DNA of 64,000 nucleotides, taken from the NCBI RefSeq assembly GCF_010078235.1, contig NZ_JAABOS010000004.1, forward strand, positions 429,816 to 493,815, read 5' to 3'. The position numbers were made by a program, and so were the translations under genes. This DNA is from Cognatundibacterium crateris. Lineage in GTDB: Bacteria > Pseudomonadota > Gammaproteobacteria > Burkholderiales > Burkholderiaceae_D. Positions 7,939 to 16,851 of this stretch are shown here, piece by piece (position 1 is the stretch's first letter; every line of letters starts with the position of its first letter). The notes below the pieces were generated by a model. That model ran no database searches. It was not told where the DNA came from and worked only from the letters and a program-made list of their open reading frames with translations.

Positions 7939-7967
7939 TTGTCACCCGTAAATACGCGCTTTATAAT
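7939..7967 (+). promoter_or_regulatory. Strong sigma-70 promoter for the solute-binding-protein gene
   Basis: TTGTCA (5 of 6) at 7939-7944, a 17-base spacer and a perfect TATAAT at 7962-7967 form one of the best housekeeping promoters in the window. The predicted start near 7974 gives an unusually long leader of about 148 bases to the ATG at 8122. Confidence 0.75.
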
Positions 7968-7978
7968 CAGACGCATAT

Positions 7979-8030
7979 TTTCCTTTCAGGAAAAATTTCC
8001 TTTGTGAAAAAAGAGGCAGGAATTTTCCTG
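7979..8030 (+). promoter_or_regulatory. Cluster of AGGAAA/TTTCCT palindromes just after the promoter
   Basis: Three dyads fall in 52 bases. TTTCCT-TTC-AGGAAA is at 7979-7993, AGGAAA-AA-TTTCCT at 7988-8001, and CAGGAA-TT-TTCCTG at 8017-8030. They begin within a few bases of the predicted transcript start, where a repressor would block initiation. As RNA they could form small competing hairpins. The binding factor is unknown. Confidence 0.4.
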
Positions 8031-8121
8031 GCATGGATCAGACCGCAGCACAGGCTTACTGTCCAACCTGTTTCCCTTTAAACAATTGCATGATTGTTCG
8101 CTGTTCCGCTCTGGAGTGCTT

Positions 8122-9858
8122 ATGAAGTCAGTCCGGTTGTGCGCATTGCTGTATTTAATGGGTGTTTCAAGCTTACCTTTGCAGCTTGCCGCGCATCCGG
8201 CAGCGGCAGAACGCTGGATAGATAAGGAGTTTCAGCCATCCAGCCTGACGCGCGAGCAGCAGCGCGATGAAATGAAGTGGTTCATGCAAACGGCGCAGCG
8301 ACTCAAAGCGCAGGGCGTACAAGAAATCCGGGTTGTGTCAGAAGTCATTGATACTCATGCCTACGAAGCCAATGTGCTGAGTCAGGCTTTTTTTGACATC
8401 ACCGGTATCCGGGTAGTGCATGAAATCATGCCGGAAGGCGATCTGGTACAACGCCTGCAAAAAGCTATCTACAGCAATAGCAGCCCGTATGACGGCTGGA
8501 TTTCAGATTCCGATCTGATCGGCACGCATTACCGCTATGGCGTGATTGAAGCCTTATCTGATTTCATGAAAGGGGCAGGTAAGGACTATACCAATCCTGG
8601 CCTCGATCTGAAGGACTTTATCGGCCTGCGCTTCACTACCGCACCGGATGGCAAGCTGTATCAATTACCCGACCAGCAGTTTGCGAACCTGTACTGGTTT
8701 CGTGCTGACTGGTTTGCGCGGCCAGAGCTGCAGCAACGTTTCAAAGCGCGCTACGGCTATGAGCTGGGTGTGCCACTGAACTGGTCGGCTTATGAAGATA
8801 TCGCTGAATTTTTTTCCAAACATGTGCGCGAACTTGATGGTCAGCCTGTGTATGGTCACATGGACTATGGCAAGCGTGATCCCTCGCTGGGCTGGCGCTT
8901 TACCGATGCCTGGCTGTCTATGGCCGGGGTGGCAGACAAGGGCTTGCCGAATGGCTTGCCAGTCGATGAATGGGGCATACGGGTCGCCAGCGATCAATGT
9001 ACACCGGTCGGTGCCAGCGTGGCGCGCGGTGGTGCCACCAACTCGCCGCCTGCGGTGTATGCGCTGAATAAGTATCTGCAGTGGATGAATGATTACGCGC
9101 CGCGTCAGGCCAAAGCACTGGACTTCTCTGAGGCGGGTCCGGTAGCCGGGCAGGGACAGATAGCGCAACAGATTTTTTGGTACACCGCGTTTACTGCAGC
9201 GCTGACCAAGCCGGGTCTGCCTGTGATGAATGCCGACGGCACGCCTAAGTGGCGCATGGCACCTTCGCCGCATGGGGTGTATTGGAAGAACGGTATGCAG
9301 AATGGTTATCAGGATGTCGGGTCCTGGACATTTTTTAAGTCCACGCCTCCACGCAGAAAAGCGGCGGCCTGGTTGTATGCGCAGTTCGTCACCTCGAAAA
9401 CCGTATCGCTGAAAAAATCGATCACCGGGCTGACCTTCATCCGCGAGTCCGATATCCGGCACGAATATTTCACCCGGAATGCTGACCGTTACGGCGGCTT
9501 GATCGAGTTTTACCGCAGCCCGGCCCGCATCGCCTGGACCCCGACCGGCAGTAATGTGCCGGATTATCCGCAACTGGCAACTTTATGGTGGCCGAATATC
9601 GCTGCGGCCATCAATGGTGAAGCCAGTCCGAAAGAAGCTCTCGATACCCTGGCGGCGCAGATGGATAAACAGCTGGGTGAACTGCAGGCGCAAGGCATGC
9701 AGCATTGCGCGCCGCGCCTGAATCCTAAGTCGGATGAGTCACGTTATCTGAGCGATAAAGGTGCACCCTGGAAGAAAATCCCTCAGGAAAAAAATCAGGG
9801 CGAAACCATTGCCTATGAAAAGTTGTTGCAGGCCTGGCGCGAAGGCCGGGTCAGGTAA
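8122..9858 (+). CDS. GlpV-like ABC-type solute-binding protein (glycerol/polyol type)
   Basis: A 578-residue periplasmic binding protein with an N-terminal signal peptide (cleavage near residues 24-29). From memory it resembles GlpV, the binding protein of the GlpSTPQV glycerol ABC importer: ERWIDKEFQPS near the start, YDGWISDSDLIGTH, QLPDQQFANLYWFR, the GHMDYGKRDPSLGWRF region, and RMAPSPHGVYWK. ATG at 8122 is preferred over the upstream in-frame start at 8086 because GGAG precedes it by six bases and the signal peptide then begins correctly. No permease or ATPase genes are next to it. Instead a periplasmic-sensor kinase follows 70 bases downstream. It may act as the ligand-binding partner of that kinase or serve a transporter encoded elsewhere; both are inference. 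Confidence 0.85.
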   Translation: MKSVRLCALLYLMGVSSLPLQLAAHPAAAERWIDKEFQPSSLTREQQRDEMKWFMQTAQRLKAQGVQEIRVVSEVIDTHAYEANVLSQAFFDITGIRVVHEIMPEGDLVQRLQKAIYSNSSPYDGWISDSDLIGTHYRYGVIEALSDFMKGAGKDYTNPGLDLKDFIGLRFTTAPDGKLYQLPDQQFANLYWFRADWFARPELQQRFKARYGYELGVPLNWSAYEDIAEFFSKHVRELDGQPVYGHMDYGKRDPSLGWRFTDAWLSMAGVADKGLPNGLPVDEWGIRVASDQCTPVGASVARGGATNSPPAVYALNKYLQWMNDYAPRQAKALDFSEAGPVAGQGQIAQQIFWYTAFTAALTKPGLPVMNADGTPKWRMAPSPHGVYWKNGMQNGYQDVGSWTFFKSTPPRRKAAAWLYAQFVTSKTVSLKKSITGLTFIRESDIRHEYFTRNADRYGGLIEFYRSPARIAWTPTGSNVPDYPQLATLWWPNIAAAINGEASPKEALDTLAAQMDKQLGELQAQGMQHCAPRLNPKSDESRYLSDKGAPWKKIPQEKNQGETIAYEKLLQAWREGRVR

Positions 9859-9928
9859 GCAAGGTTTAAGCAGTTTCTACGCAGTGTCAGTCAAAAAAAA
9901 ACAGGTTTTTCCGTAACCAGGTGACCCA

Positions 9929-12166
9929 ATGCAGTTCAAGATGAAGCAAGTATTTTCCCGTTTTCAGCACATCAATCTGCTGGCGGTCACCCTGTTGATT
10001 GTCGCTGTGATAGTGACGCAAACTTACCTGAGTATGCGTGAGGATCGCACACTGACACTGGATGCCGAACGCACTAATGCGCATGTCGCTGTGCGGATAC
10101 TGGAAGAGCACGTGGCGCAAACCATGCAGGACGGTGTGCAGAAACTGGATGCAGTCGCGGCGGCGGTGTCAGCCGTTGCGCATGATCATAGCGCGATACA
10201 GAAAGTCATCGCTTCCTATGATATTCAGGATAACCGTTACATCAAATCCTTGCGCTATATCGATCTGGGCGGTAACAGCTGGGTCAGTTCGCCGGATTTC
10301 CCGGCGCATAGCACGAATGTGGCAGACCGCCAGGATGTCCGGTTTTTGCTGAACGCCCCCGATTACAACGAAGTTGTGATCGGACGCCCTTATCACTCGC
10401 CGTATGACAGCCAGTTGGTGTTACCGATTGCGCGCAATATCTTTGACCGTAACCAGCAACAGGTAGGCATTATCAGCACCGACATCCGGATTGCTTATTT
10501 CGCCGGTTTGTATGCCAGTGTCGCGAGTGAAAATAATGCGATGGTGGCACTGATACTGGACCCCGGTTTTGTGGTGATACGCTCGCCGTTTGAAGCGCGT
10601 TTTGCTGACCGTGATGTCAGCCAGGCCAACGCAACTAAAAAGCTCAGTCAGTCAGATATTGAAGGCAGTTTCGAGGATGCAGACTGGCTCGATGATGAGT
10701 TTTCACGTTTGTATGCCTATCGTAAGGTTGAGAATTTTCCACTCACCATTGTCTATGGACGCGACTTTGACAGCATGCTCGCACAATGGAATCAGCGTAT
10801 GGAAACACGGGTCGCATTGACCGTACTGGTGGTGAGTATCCTGGGTTTTGTGATGTGGATACTCTCGGTTCAGATGCGTAAATTGCGACAGTCGGAAGCG
10901 ACCCTCAGAACCGCCGAATATAAGTTTTCAGAAATCTTTGAACGTTCGCCGTTGCCACTGTCTTTGCTGAATCTGCATGGCAGGAAAATTGATGCCGTGA
11001 ATGACGCCTGGCTGCATTTATTTGCCTACCAGCGTGAGCAGGTGCTGGATCAGTCGTTCAACAGCAGTGCGCATATCTGGGTCGACAGCCAGCAATTGAC
11101 AGCATTCACTGACCTGCTGCGCAATCAGCCACAAGTCGATTCTTATCCGGCACGGCTACGCGATGCGAACGGCAATATTCATGATTGTCTGTTGTCGGCG
11201 CGCCGCTATGAAGCGGATGGCGAGCAGCGCTTCATCATTACACCACAGGATGTGACGCGTCAGAATGCAGCCGAAGCCGCTTTGCGTGAGCTCAATGAGG
11301 AACTGGAGCAAAGGGTGGCGCGTCGTACCGAGAATCTGGAGCGCTCGAATCAGGAACTGGAAGAGGCCTTGCAATCGCTGCGCCTGATGCAGACTGAACT
11401 GATACGTCAGGAAAAGCTGGCTTCATTAGGCTCACTGGTGGCTGGGGTTGCCCATGAGCTCAACACACCTATTGGTAACAGCGTGACCGTGGCCAGTACT
11501 TTGCAGGATGATGCAAAGCGGATTAAACGCGAAGTTGATCAGGGACAGATAAAACGCAGCAGCCTGAATGCCTTTGCCGATGGCATGCTGTTTGGCACCG
11601 ATGTGTTGATGCGCTCACTGACACGCGCCTCGGAACTGATACGCAGCTTCAAACATGTGGCGGTCGATCAGTCCAGCGATATGCGGCGTCAGTTTGATCT
11701 CCGGCAGGTATTGGAAGAAATCCTGCTGACTAATTCTGCGATGTATACCAAAACACCGTTTCAGATGCGTACTACGCTGGAGCCAGGTATCAGTATGAAC
11801 AGCTTTCCGGGAGCGCTAGGTCAGATCATAGGCAATTTCGTCAGCAATGCGATGACCCACGCGTTTGAAGGCAGGGACAACGGCAGTATGCATTTGATCG
11901 CCCGTAGCGCTGGCGAACTGGCGGTGATCGAATTCAGGGATGATGGTAACGGTATTTCCGCTGACAATCTGAGCAAGGTATTCGATCCGTTTTTCACCAC
12001 CAAGTTTGGTCAGGGGGGATCTGGTCTGGGGATGAATATCGTGTATAACCTGGCGACTGAAATCCTGGGCGGTAAAATCGATTTGCAAAGCGCGCCAGGT
12101 TTGGGCACGTGTTTCACGCTGACTTTGCCGCTGATTGCGCCTGAGAGTGAGATCAAGGGCAAGTGA
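9929..12166 (+). CDS. Membrane sensor histidine kinase with Cache and PAS domains
   Basis: A 745-residue inner-membrane kinase. TM1 is at about residues 14-34, a periplasmic double-Cache-like sensor at about 40-290, TM2 at about 292-314, a PAS domain (YKFSEIFERSPLPL) at about 330-440, and a coiled coil rich in Glu/Gln/Leu at about 450-500. The phospho-accepting histidine is H509 in GVAHELNTPIGN, a variant of the usual H-E-x-x-x-P box. The ATPase has N box NFVSNAMTHAF, G1 FRDDGNGIS, F-box FDPFFTTK and G2 GGSGLGMNIVYNL. AGGTGA precedes the ATG. No response regulator gene is adjacent, so the partner is elsewhere. The position after the GlpV-like gene suggests that the pair sense and respond to a polyol-type ligand. 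Confidence 0.92.
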   Translation: MQFKMKQVFSRFQHINLLAVTLLIVAVIVTQTYLSMREDRTLTLDAERTNAHVAVRILEEHVAQTMQDGVQKLDAVAAAVSAVAHDHSAIQKVIASYDIQDNRYIKSLRYIDLGGNSWVSSPDFPAHSTNVADRQDVRFLLNAPDYNEVVIGRPYHSPYDSQLVLPIARNIFDRNQQQVGIISTDIRIAYFAGLYASVASENNAMVALILDPGFVVIRSPFEARFADRDVSQANATKKLSQSDIEGSFEDADWLDDEFSRLYAYRKVENFPLTIVYGRDFDSMLAQWNQRMETRVALTVLVVSILGFVMWILSVQMRKLRQSEATLRTAEYKFSEIFERSPLPLSLLNLHGRKIDAVNDAWLHLFAYQREQVLDQSFNSSAHIWVDSQQLTAFTDLLRNQPQVDSYPARLRDANGNIHDCLLSARRYEADGEQRFIITPQDVTRQNAAEAALRELNEELEQRVARRTENLERSNQELEEALQSLRLMQTELIRQEKLASLGSLVAGVAHELNTPIGNSVTVASTLQDDAKRIKREVDQGQIKRSSLNAFADGMLFGTDVLMRSLTRASELIRSFKHVAVDQSSDMRRQFDLRQVLEEILLTNSAMYTKTPFQMRTTLEPGISMNSFPGALGQIIGNFVSNAMTHAFEGRDNGSMHLIARSAGELAVIEFRDDGNGISADNLSKVFDPFFTTKFGQGGSGLGMNIVYNLATEILGGKIDLQSAPGLGTCFTLTLPLIAPESEIKGK

Positions 12167-12195
12167 AGTGTATGCCGCCTGCTGGCGGCTAAACA

Positions 12196-12230
12196 GTAGC
12201 TAAATAGTGGCTAAATAGTGGCTATTTAGC
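12196..12230. repeat. Three 11-base units ending in a perfect hairpin
   Basis: Units at 12196-12206, 12207-12217 and 12218-12228 share the pattern GTGGCTAAATA; the last has its A/T block inverted. GCTAAATAG at 12210-12218 and CTATTTAGC at 12222-12230 form a nine-base-pair stem with a TGG loop. It lies between convergent genes and includes the AraC-family stop codon, so it may act as a terminator although it has no T tract. Confidence 0.6.
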
Positions 12231-13284
12231 GGATCGCGTTATGTTGCAGTCGCCACGCGCCCGGTGTGACGCCGGTCCATTCTTTGAACGCATGCTGAAA
12301 TGCGCTTTGTTCGCGGTAACCCAGCAGGAAAGCAATGTCTGACAGGCTGAAGTCTGCATTGTGCAGATATGACAGCGCCAGTTCATGCCGGGTTTCGTCC
12401 AGAATTTGCTGAAAGCTGACACCTGCCTCGGCCAGTTTTCGTTGCAGGGTACGTGGGCTCAGTTGCAGGGTGGCAGCGATGTCGTTCAAGCGCCATTGTT
12501 CGTGCGCGAGTTGTTCGCCCATGGCTTGCCTTAAGCTGTGTACGATCTCATGTTCGCGGTGTTGTCTGTGCTTTTGCATCAGCAATTGATCTGCATGCTG
12601 ACGCAGTATGGCCGATAAGCCAGTGTCGGCATGTGGCACCGGCCAGTTCAGTAATACGGCTGGAAAACGGCTGTGATGACAGCTGGCACCGAAGTGCACC
12701 TCGGGCCCGAATACGCGCCGGTGTTCGCTGATATCGTCCGGTGCAGCATGCTGAAAAAAAACCGGTGCATGCGGCAGTTTGCTGCCTGCAAACCAGTCGC
12801 CGAACACACGGATACCGGCGAACACACTTTCGGCCAGGTGCGGGCTGGCGTCAGGAAAATGGCTGTGCCAGCGGTACTCGGCCACATCGCCTTCCACAAT
12901 CAGCTCGGAGCGGCCCAGATCATGCGCTAATGCCTCATAACGCATGGTTTGCTGAAACGCCTCACCAAAATCGCGACAGCTCATGAGTAGCATGCCATAC
13001 ACATTGTAAGTACCCAGCTTCACCTTTTCACCGACATGCAGGCCAAATTGCGGGTCGGCGCAGCGCTTTGCGCCTTCATCCAGCAAGCGCAGATAGGACG
13101 TAGCTGACATAGTTTCGCCGGATGGATTGAACAGCGGCTTCCCGCGCTCATCCTGAATGATTTGCGCCAGGTTCTGACCACGTTCCTCCAGCAGTTCCAG
13201 CAAGGGCTGTGCATAGGCCAGTGCAACGCTGGCACCTGGCGCGCTGCGGGCTGCTAAGGGGGAATGGGCACGATGCTCTGGCAT
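12226..13284 (-). CDS. AraC-family transcriptional regulator
   Basis: A 352-residue regulator. The N-terminal part (about residues 20-210) matches the 'arabinose-binding domain of AraC, N-terminal' type seen in OruR/ArgR-like proteins. The C-terminal double helix-turn-helix (about residues 250-350) contains WRLNDIAATLQLSPRTLQRKL and FSLSDIAFLLGYREQSAFQHAFKEWTG. AGGAAT lies nine bases before the ATG. It is divergent from the oxidase-GlpD-kinase operon starting at 13473 and shares a 188-base promoter region with it, so it most likely controls that operon. The inducer is unknown. Confidence 0.93.
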   Translation of the reverse strand: MPEHRAHSPLAARSAPGASVALAYAQPLLELLEERGQNLAQIIQDERGKPLFNPSGETMSATSYLRLLDEGAKRCADPQFGLHVGEKVKLGTYNVYGMLLMSCRDFGEAFQQTMRYEALAHDLGRSELIVEGDVAEYRWHSHFPDASPHLAESVFAGIRVFGDWFAGSKLPHAPVFFQHAAPDDISEHRRVFGPEVHFGASCHHSRFPAVLLNWPVPHADTGLSAILRQHADQLLMQKHRQHREHEIVHSLRQAMGEQLAHEQWRLNDIAATLQLSPRTLQRKLAEAGVSFQQILDETRHELALSYLHNADFSLSDIAFLLGYREQSAFQHAFKEWTGVTPGAWRLQHNAIR

Positions 13285-13472
13285 GTTAGAACAATTCCTG
13301 TGACATGAATCAGCAATACCTGACGTGGATTTGGGTCTAAGCTGAGTATAACATTCAGTCTGTCCCGCCCTGGCTGGCAGCTGATCAAAATCAGAAGACT
13401 GGCAAATAAGCGACTACACGGCAGACTGCAAGCTGGCGTCGCTCGTGTCACAGAAAAGACGAAAGGATGAGG

Positions 13473-15083
13473 ATGAGACGTTGGAATGGTTGGGGCGATG
13501 ATACTTATAGTCTGCCTGTGCAGCCACAGGCGCTAAAGTTTTTGCAGCAGCGCTTAGGTGAGGCGGCACCCTTCAGCGATGCCAGTTGGGAGCAAGTCTG
13601 TGCGCAGGTGCCGCTCAGCAGGCTGCCAGCGCATCCTCTGATCGATACGAGTGCTGCGACCCGCGTACGGCATAGCCGGGGCCAAAGCTTGCCGGACTGG
13701 CTGGCACTGCGTTACGGACGCATCGCACATTTTCCAGATGGTGTGGCTTTTCCTGAGAGCAGTGCTGATGTGCGCAATTTGCTGGCCTGGGCAAAGCAGC
13801 ATGGCGTGGCGTTGATTCCATATGGTGGTGGCACCAGCGTTGCCGGACACATCAATGTAGTGGATAGTGGACAGCCGGTGCTGACAGTCTCGCTGCAGCG
13901 CATGTGCCAGCTCATCAGTCTGGACAGGCAGTCGCAGTTAGCGAGTTTCGGCGCCGGGGTGTTTGGTCCTGATCTGGAAGCGCAGTTAAGAGCGCATGCT
14001 TATACACTCGGCCATTTTCCACAATCCTTTGAATATTCGACGCTGGGCGGCTGGGTGGTAACCCGTTCATCGGGCCAGCAATCGCTGCGTTATGGACGTA
14101 TAGAACAGCTGTTCGCCGGTGGGCGACTGGAGACACCGGCGGGCAGTCTGCAGTTACCAACTTTCCCGGCATCGGCAGCGGGCCCCGACCTGCGTGAATG
14201 GGTACTCGGTTCCGAAGGACGGCTGGGCATATTGACTGAAGCGACCATCAGGATCAGCCCTTTGCCGCAACAGGAAGCCTTTCATGCAGTGTTCTTTCCT
14301 GACTGGGAACAGGCGCAGGCGGCGGTGCAACAGATCGCGCAAAGCAAATTGCCTTTGTCCATGCTGCGCTTATCGAATGCGACCGAAACATTGACCAGTC
14401 TCACGCTGGCCGGTCATGCCAGCCTGATACGCTGGCTGGAGCGTTACCTGAGTCTGCGCAATTGTAAAGAACAGAAATGCCTGTTGCTGATCGGTGCCAG
14501 TGGCAGCCGCGCGCAAGTCAGCACTGCAATACGCGCGGCACTGGCAATTGCTGGCTCGCATCGTGGTGTGCATATCGGTAAAACCATGGGTGAAAAATGG
14601 AAGCAGGGCCGCTTCCGTAACGTCTATCTGCGCAATACCTTGTGGCAGCACGGTTATGCGATTGATACCGTGGAAACCGCCTGCGACTGGCCTAAAGTCC
14701 GCGCGATGATGCAGGGTGTGGAGCTGGCCGCGCAGCAGAGCTTTGCAGAGTTTGGAGAGCAGGTGCATACCTACACCCATTTATCGCATTTATATGCGCA
14801 GGGTGCCAGTGTTTATACCACCTTCGTATTCCGCCTGAGCGGCGACTATGACACCGATCTGGCACGCTGGACGCGCCTGAAGGCCAGGGTATCCGAGACC
14901 ATCGTCAGACTGGGTGGCACCATCAGCCATCAGCATGGTGTGGGACGGGATCATGCACCGTATCTGCAGGCAGAAAAAGGTGAACTCGGGCTCAGTGCGC
15001 TGCGTGCAATGGCGCACCATTTTGATCCTGAGCAGCGTATGAATCCCGGCAAATTATTTGATGCTGTACAGGATGCATCATGA
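13473..15083 (+). CDS. FAD-linked oxidase of the alkylglycerone-phosphate synthase (AGPS) family
   Basis: A 536-residue VAO-type flavoprotein. The N-terminus RRWNGWGDD is typical of the AGPS/YgcU-like group. The FAD-binding PCMH domain spans about residues 85-265 with VALIPYGGGTSVAGH, FPQSFEYSTLGGWV and VLGSEGRLGILTEATI. The C-terminal oxidase domain includes HQHGVGRDH and ends with the RMNPGKLFD motif. True AGPS swaps acyl for alkyl on dihydroxyacetone phosphate in ether-lipid synthesis, while E. coli YgcU, next to an FGGY kinase, has no known role. ATG at 13473 is chosen because AAAGG is six bases upstream; ATG 13467 would touch it. The stop overlaps the next ATG by four bases. Confidence 0.85.
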   Translation: MRRWNGWGDDTYSLPVQPQALKFLQQRLGEAAPFSDASWEQVCAQVPLSRLPAHPLIDTSAATRVRHSRGQSLPDWLALRYGRIAHFPDGVAFPESSADVRNLLAWAKQHGVALIPYGGGTSVAGHINVVDSGQPVLTVSLQRMCQLISLDRQSQLASFGAGVFGPDLEAQLRAHAYTLGHFPQSFEYSTLGGWVVTRSSGQQSLRYGRIEQLFAGGRLETPAGSLQLPTFPASAAGPDLREWVLGSEGRLGILTEATIRISPLPQQEAFHAVFFPDWEQAQAAVQQIAQSKLPLSMLRLSNATETLTSLTLAGHASLIRWLERYLSLRNCKEQKCLLLIGASGSRAQVSTAIRAALAIAGSHRGVHIGKTMGEKWKQGRFRNVYLRNTLWQHGYAIDTVETACDWPKVRAMMQGVELAAQQSFAEFGEQVHTYTHLSHLYAQGASVYTTFVFRLSGDYDTDLARWTRLKARVSETIVRLGGTISHQHGVGRDHAPYLQAEKGELGLSALRAMAHHFDPEQRMNPGKLFDAVQDAS

Positions 15084-16771
15084 AACATCCGGCCTGGCAA
15101 AACCGCGCGAACACTGACATCGCGCAAGCCCTGCAGCATCGTGGCCAAGCGTGGGATGTGGTGGTGATCGGCGGTGGCATTACCGGTGCCGGTATTTTGC
15201 TGGAAGCGGCCAAGCGTGGCTTATCTGCGCTCTTGCTGGAACAGCGCGATTTCGCCTGGGGTACTTCCAGCCGCTCTTCCAAACTGGTACACGGTGGTTT
15301 GCGTTATCTGAAAGAAGCGAAGTTTCATCTGACCCGCGATTCTGTGCGCGAGCGTGAACGCCTGATGCAGCAAGCGGATGGACTGGTGGAAGCCCAGAGT
15401 TTTGCGTTTGCCGATTATCGCGGACGCAAACCGGGACGCTGGATGTTTGCACTGGGCCTGGCGATTTATGACCGCATGGCGGGCCAGCGTGCACGTCACT
15501 ATTTCAGCAAGGATGAATTCAACTTGCTCACGCCGCATATCGCCCAGCAGGATTTGCAGGGCGGGCTGTGTTATGCCGATGCCAAAACGGATGATGCAAG
15601 GCTGGTGCTCAGGGTTTTGCAGGAAGCGCAGGCTGCCGGTGCGGTTGCATTGAATTATGTAGCGGTCGAAAACGTGCTGTACAGCGATGGTCAGGCAAGC
15701 GCGGTGCAAGTGGTGGATCAGGTCAGCGGTCAGCGTTTGCAAATCGCTTGCCGCACTGTGATTAACGCCACCGGCGCGTGGGCTGCGGGTTTGCGGCGGC
15801 CAGACGTAGTGCAGGCCGATAGCGCTAAAAAGCTGCGGCCTTTGCGTGGCAGTCATTTGATTTTCCCGGCCTGGCGTTTGCCGGTGGCACAGGCCGTCAG
15901 TCTGATGCATCCACGCGATGGCAGGCCGGTATTCCTGTATCCATGGGAAGGGGTGACGCTGGTAGGTACGACTGATGTGGATCATCAGTTGGATGTCCAG
16001 CAGGAAGCCCGTATCAGTCAGGCTGAGCTGGATTATCTGATGGAAGCGCTGGCTTTCCAGTTTCCTTCACTGGCACTAAGCTGCGAAGATATTGTGTCTT
16101 GCTATGCCGGTGTCAGGACTGTGATCGATAGCGGACAGGCTGATCCATCCAAAGAAGCGCGCGATCATGCGGTCTGGCTGGAGCATGGTTTGCTGACTGT
16201 GACCGGCGGCAAACTGACGACTTTCCGTCTGATTGCGCTGGATGCGTTAAAACAGCTCAAACCATATTTCCCCCATTGGAAAGATGTCGAAGCGGCTGAT
16301 ACTCTGTTCCCTGATCCGCTGACAGCCGCCGCCATGGCCGAGTTACCACCGGGCTTAAATACGCAGCAATGGCGCCGTCTGTGTGGCCGCTGGGGCAAGG
16401 ATGCGCTGGCGCTGATTGCGATCGCGCAGCAGACAGAATTGCAGACGCTGCCCGGTACCCAGACCTTGGTCGCAGAGCTGCGCTGGGCCGCACGCTTTGA
16501 GGCAGTCTGGCAGCTGGAGGATTTACTGTTACGCCGTACCCGCTTGGGCTTGCTGCTGAAGGCAGGTGGAACGGCTCATGCAGACTTGTTCAGGCGTATC
16601 TGTCAACAAGAGCTGGGCTGGAGTGATGCGCGCTGGCTGCAGGAATGGACGGATTATCTGGCATTATGGGAGCGTTGTTACAGTGTGCAGCATTTGTGCG
16701 TACCAAGCGCAACATCAATGACATCAGCAACATCAGCAACATCAGCAACGCCGGTATCAGTAAAGCGTTGA
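15080..16771 (+). CDS. glpD: Glycerol-3-phosphate dehydrogenase/oxidase family protein (GlpD-like)
   Basis: A 563-residue FAD-dependent dehydrogenase that likely oxidises glycerol 3-phosphate or a related polyol phosphate at the membrane. The Rossmann motif is VVVIGGGITGAGIL (about residues 24-37), followed by GTSSRSSKLVHGGLRYL, typical of GlpD. Later blocks include LFPWEG-like YPWEGVTLVGTTD and VTGGKLTTFR, then the C-terminal DAO domain. It overlaps the AGPS-like gene by four bases (ATGA), so translation is coupled. The last 20 residues are an unusual Thr/Ser/Ala tail from a 9-base tandem repeat. The related erythritol-phosphate dehydrogenase EryB shares this fold, so the substrate could be another polyol phosphate. 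Confidence 0.87.
   Translation: MKHPAWQNRANTDIAQALQHRGQAWDVVVIGGGITGAGILLEAAKRGLSALLLEQRDFAWGTSSRSSKLVHGGLRYLKEAKFHLTRDSVRERERLMQQADGLVEAQSFAFADYRGRKPGRWMFALGLAIYDRMAGQRARHYFSKDEFNLLTPHIAQQDLQGGLCYADAKTDDARLVLRVLQEAQAAGAVALNYVAVENVLYSDGQASAVQVVDQVSGQRLQIACRTVINATGAWAAGLRRPDVVQADSAKKLRPLRGSHLIFPAWRLPVAQAVSLMHPRDGRPVFLYPWEGVTLVGTTDVDHQLDVQQEARISQAELDYLMEALAFQFPSLALSCEDIVSCYAGVRTVIDSGQADPSKEARDHAVWLEHGLLTVTGGKLTTFRLIALDALKQLKPYFPHWKDVEAADTLFPDPLTAAAMAELPPGLNTQQWRRLCGRWGKDALALIAIAQQTELQTLPGTQTLVAELRWAARFEAVWQLEDLLLRRTRLGLLLKAGGTAHADLFRRICQQELGWSDARWLQEWTDYLALWERCYSVQHLCVPSATSMTSATSATSATPVSVKR
16712..16747 (+). repeat. Four tandem 9-base repeats inside the GlpD-like gene
   Basis: ACATCAATG at 16712 is followed by three perfect ACATCAGCA units (16721, 16730, 16739). 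They are in frame and encode Thr-Ser-Met then Thr-Ser-Ala three times at the C-terminus. Copy number can change by slippage without a frameshift. Confidence 0.9.
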
Positions 16772-16851
16772 AACACAAAAATTTAAAATACAAAAAATAA
16801 AACGCGATTTCTGCACCACTGCGTGACAGGAACCAACAGGGCAGGGGACCT

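Noticed and set aside
7703-7945. Short open frames in the gap after the protease gene
   Set aside because: They have no ribosome-binding site and cross stable hairpins and a terminator; a non-coding RNA explains the region better.
8665-9573. 302-codon open frame opposite the solute-binding-protein gene
   Set aside because: It is a mirror of a conserved GlpV-like coding region and lacks start signals.
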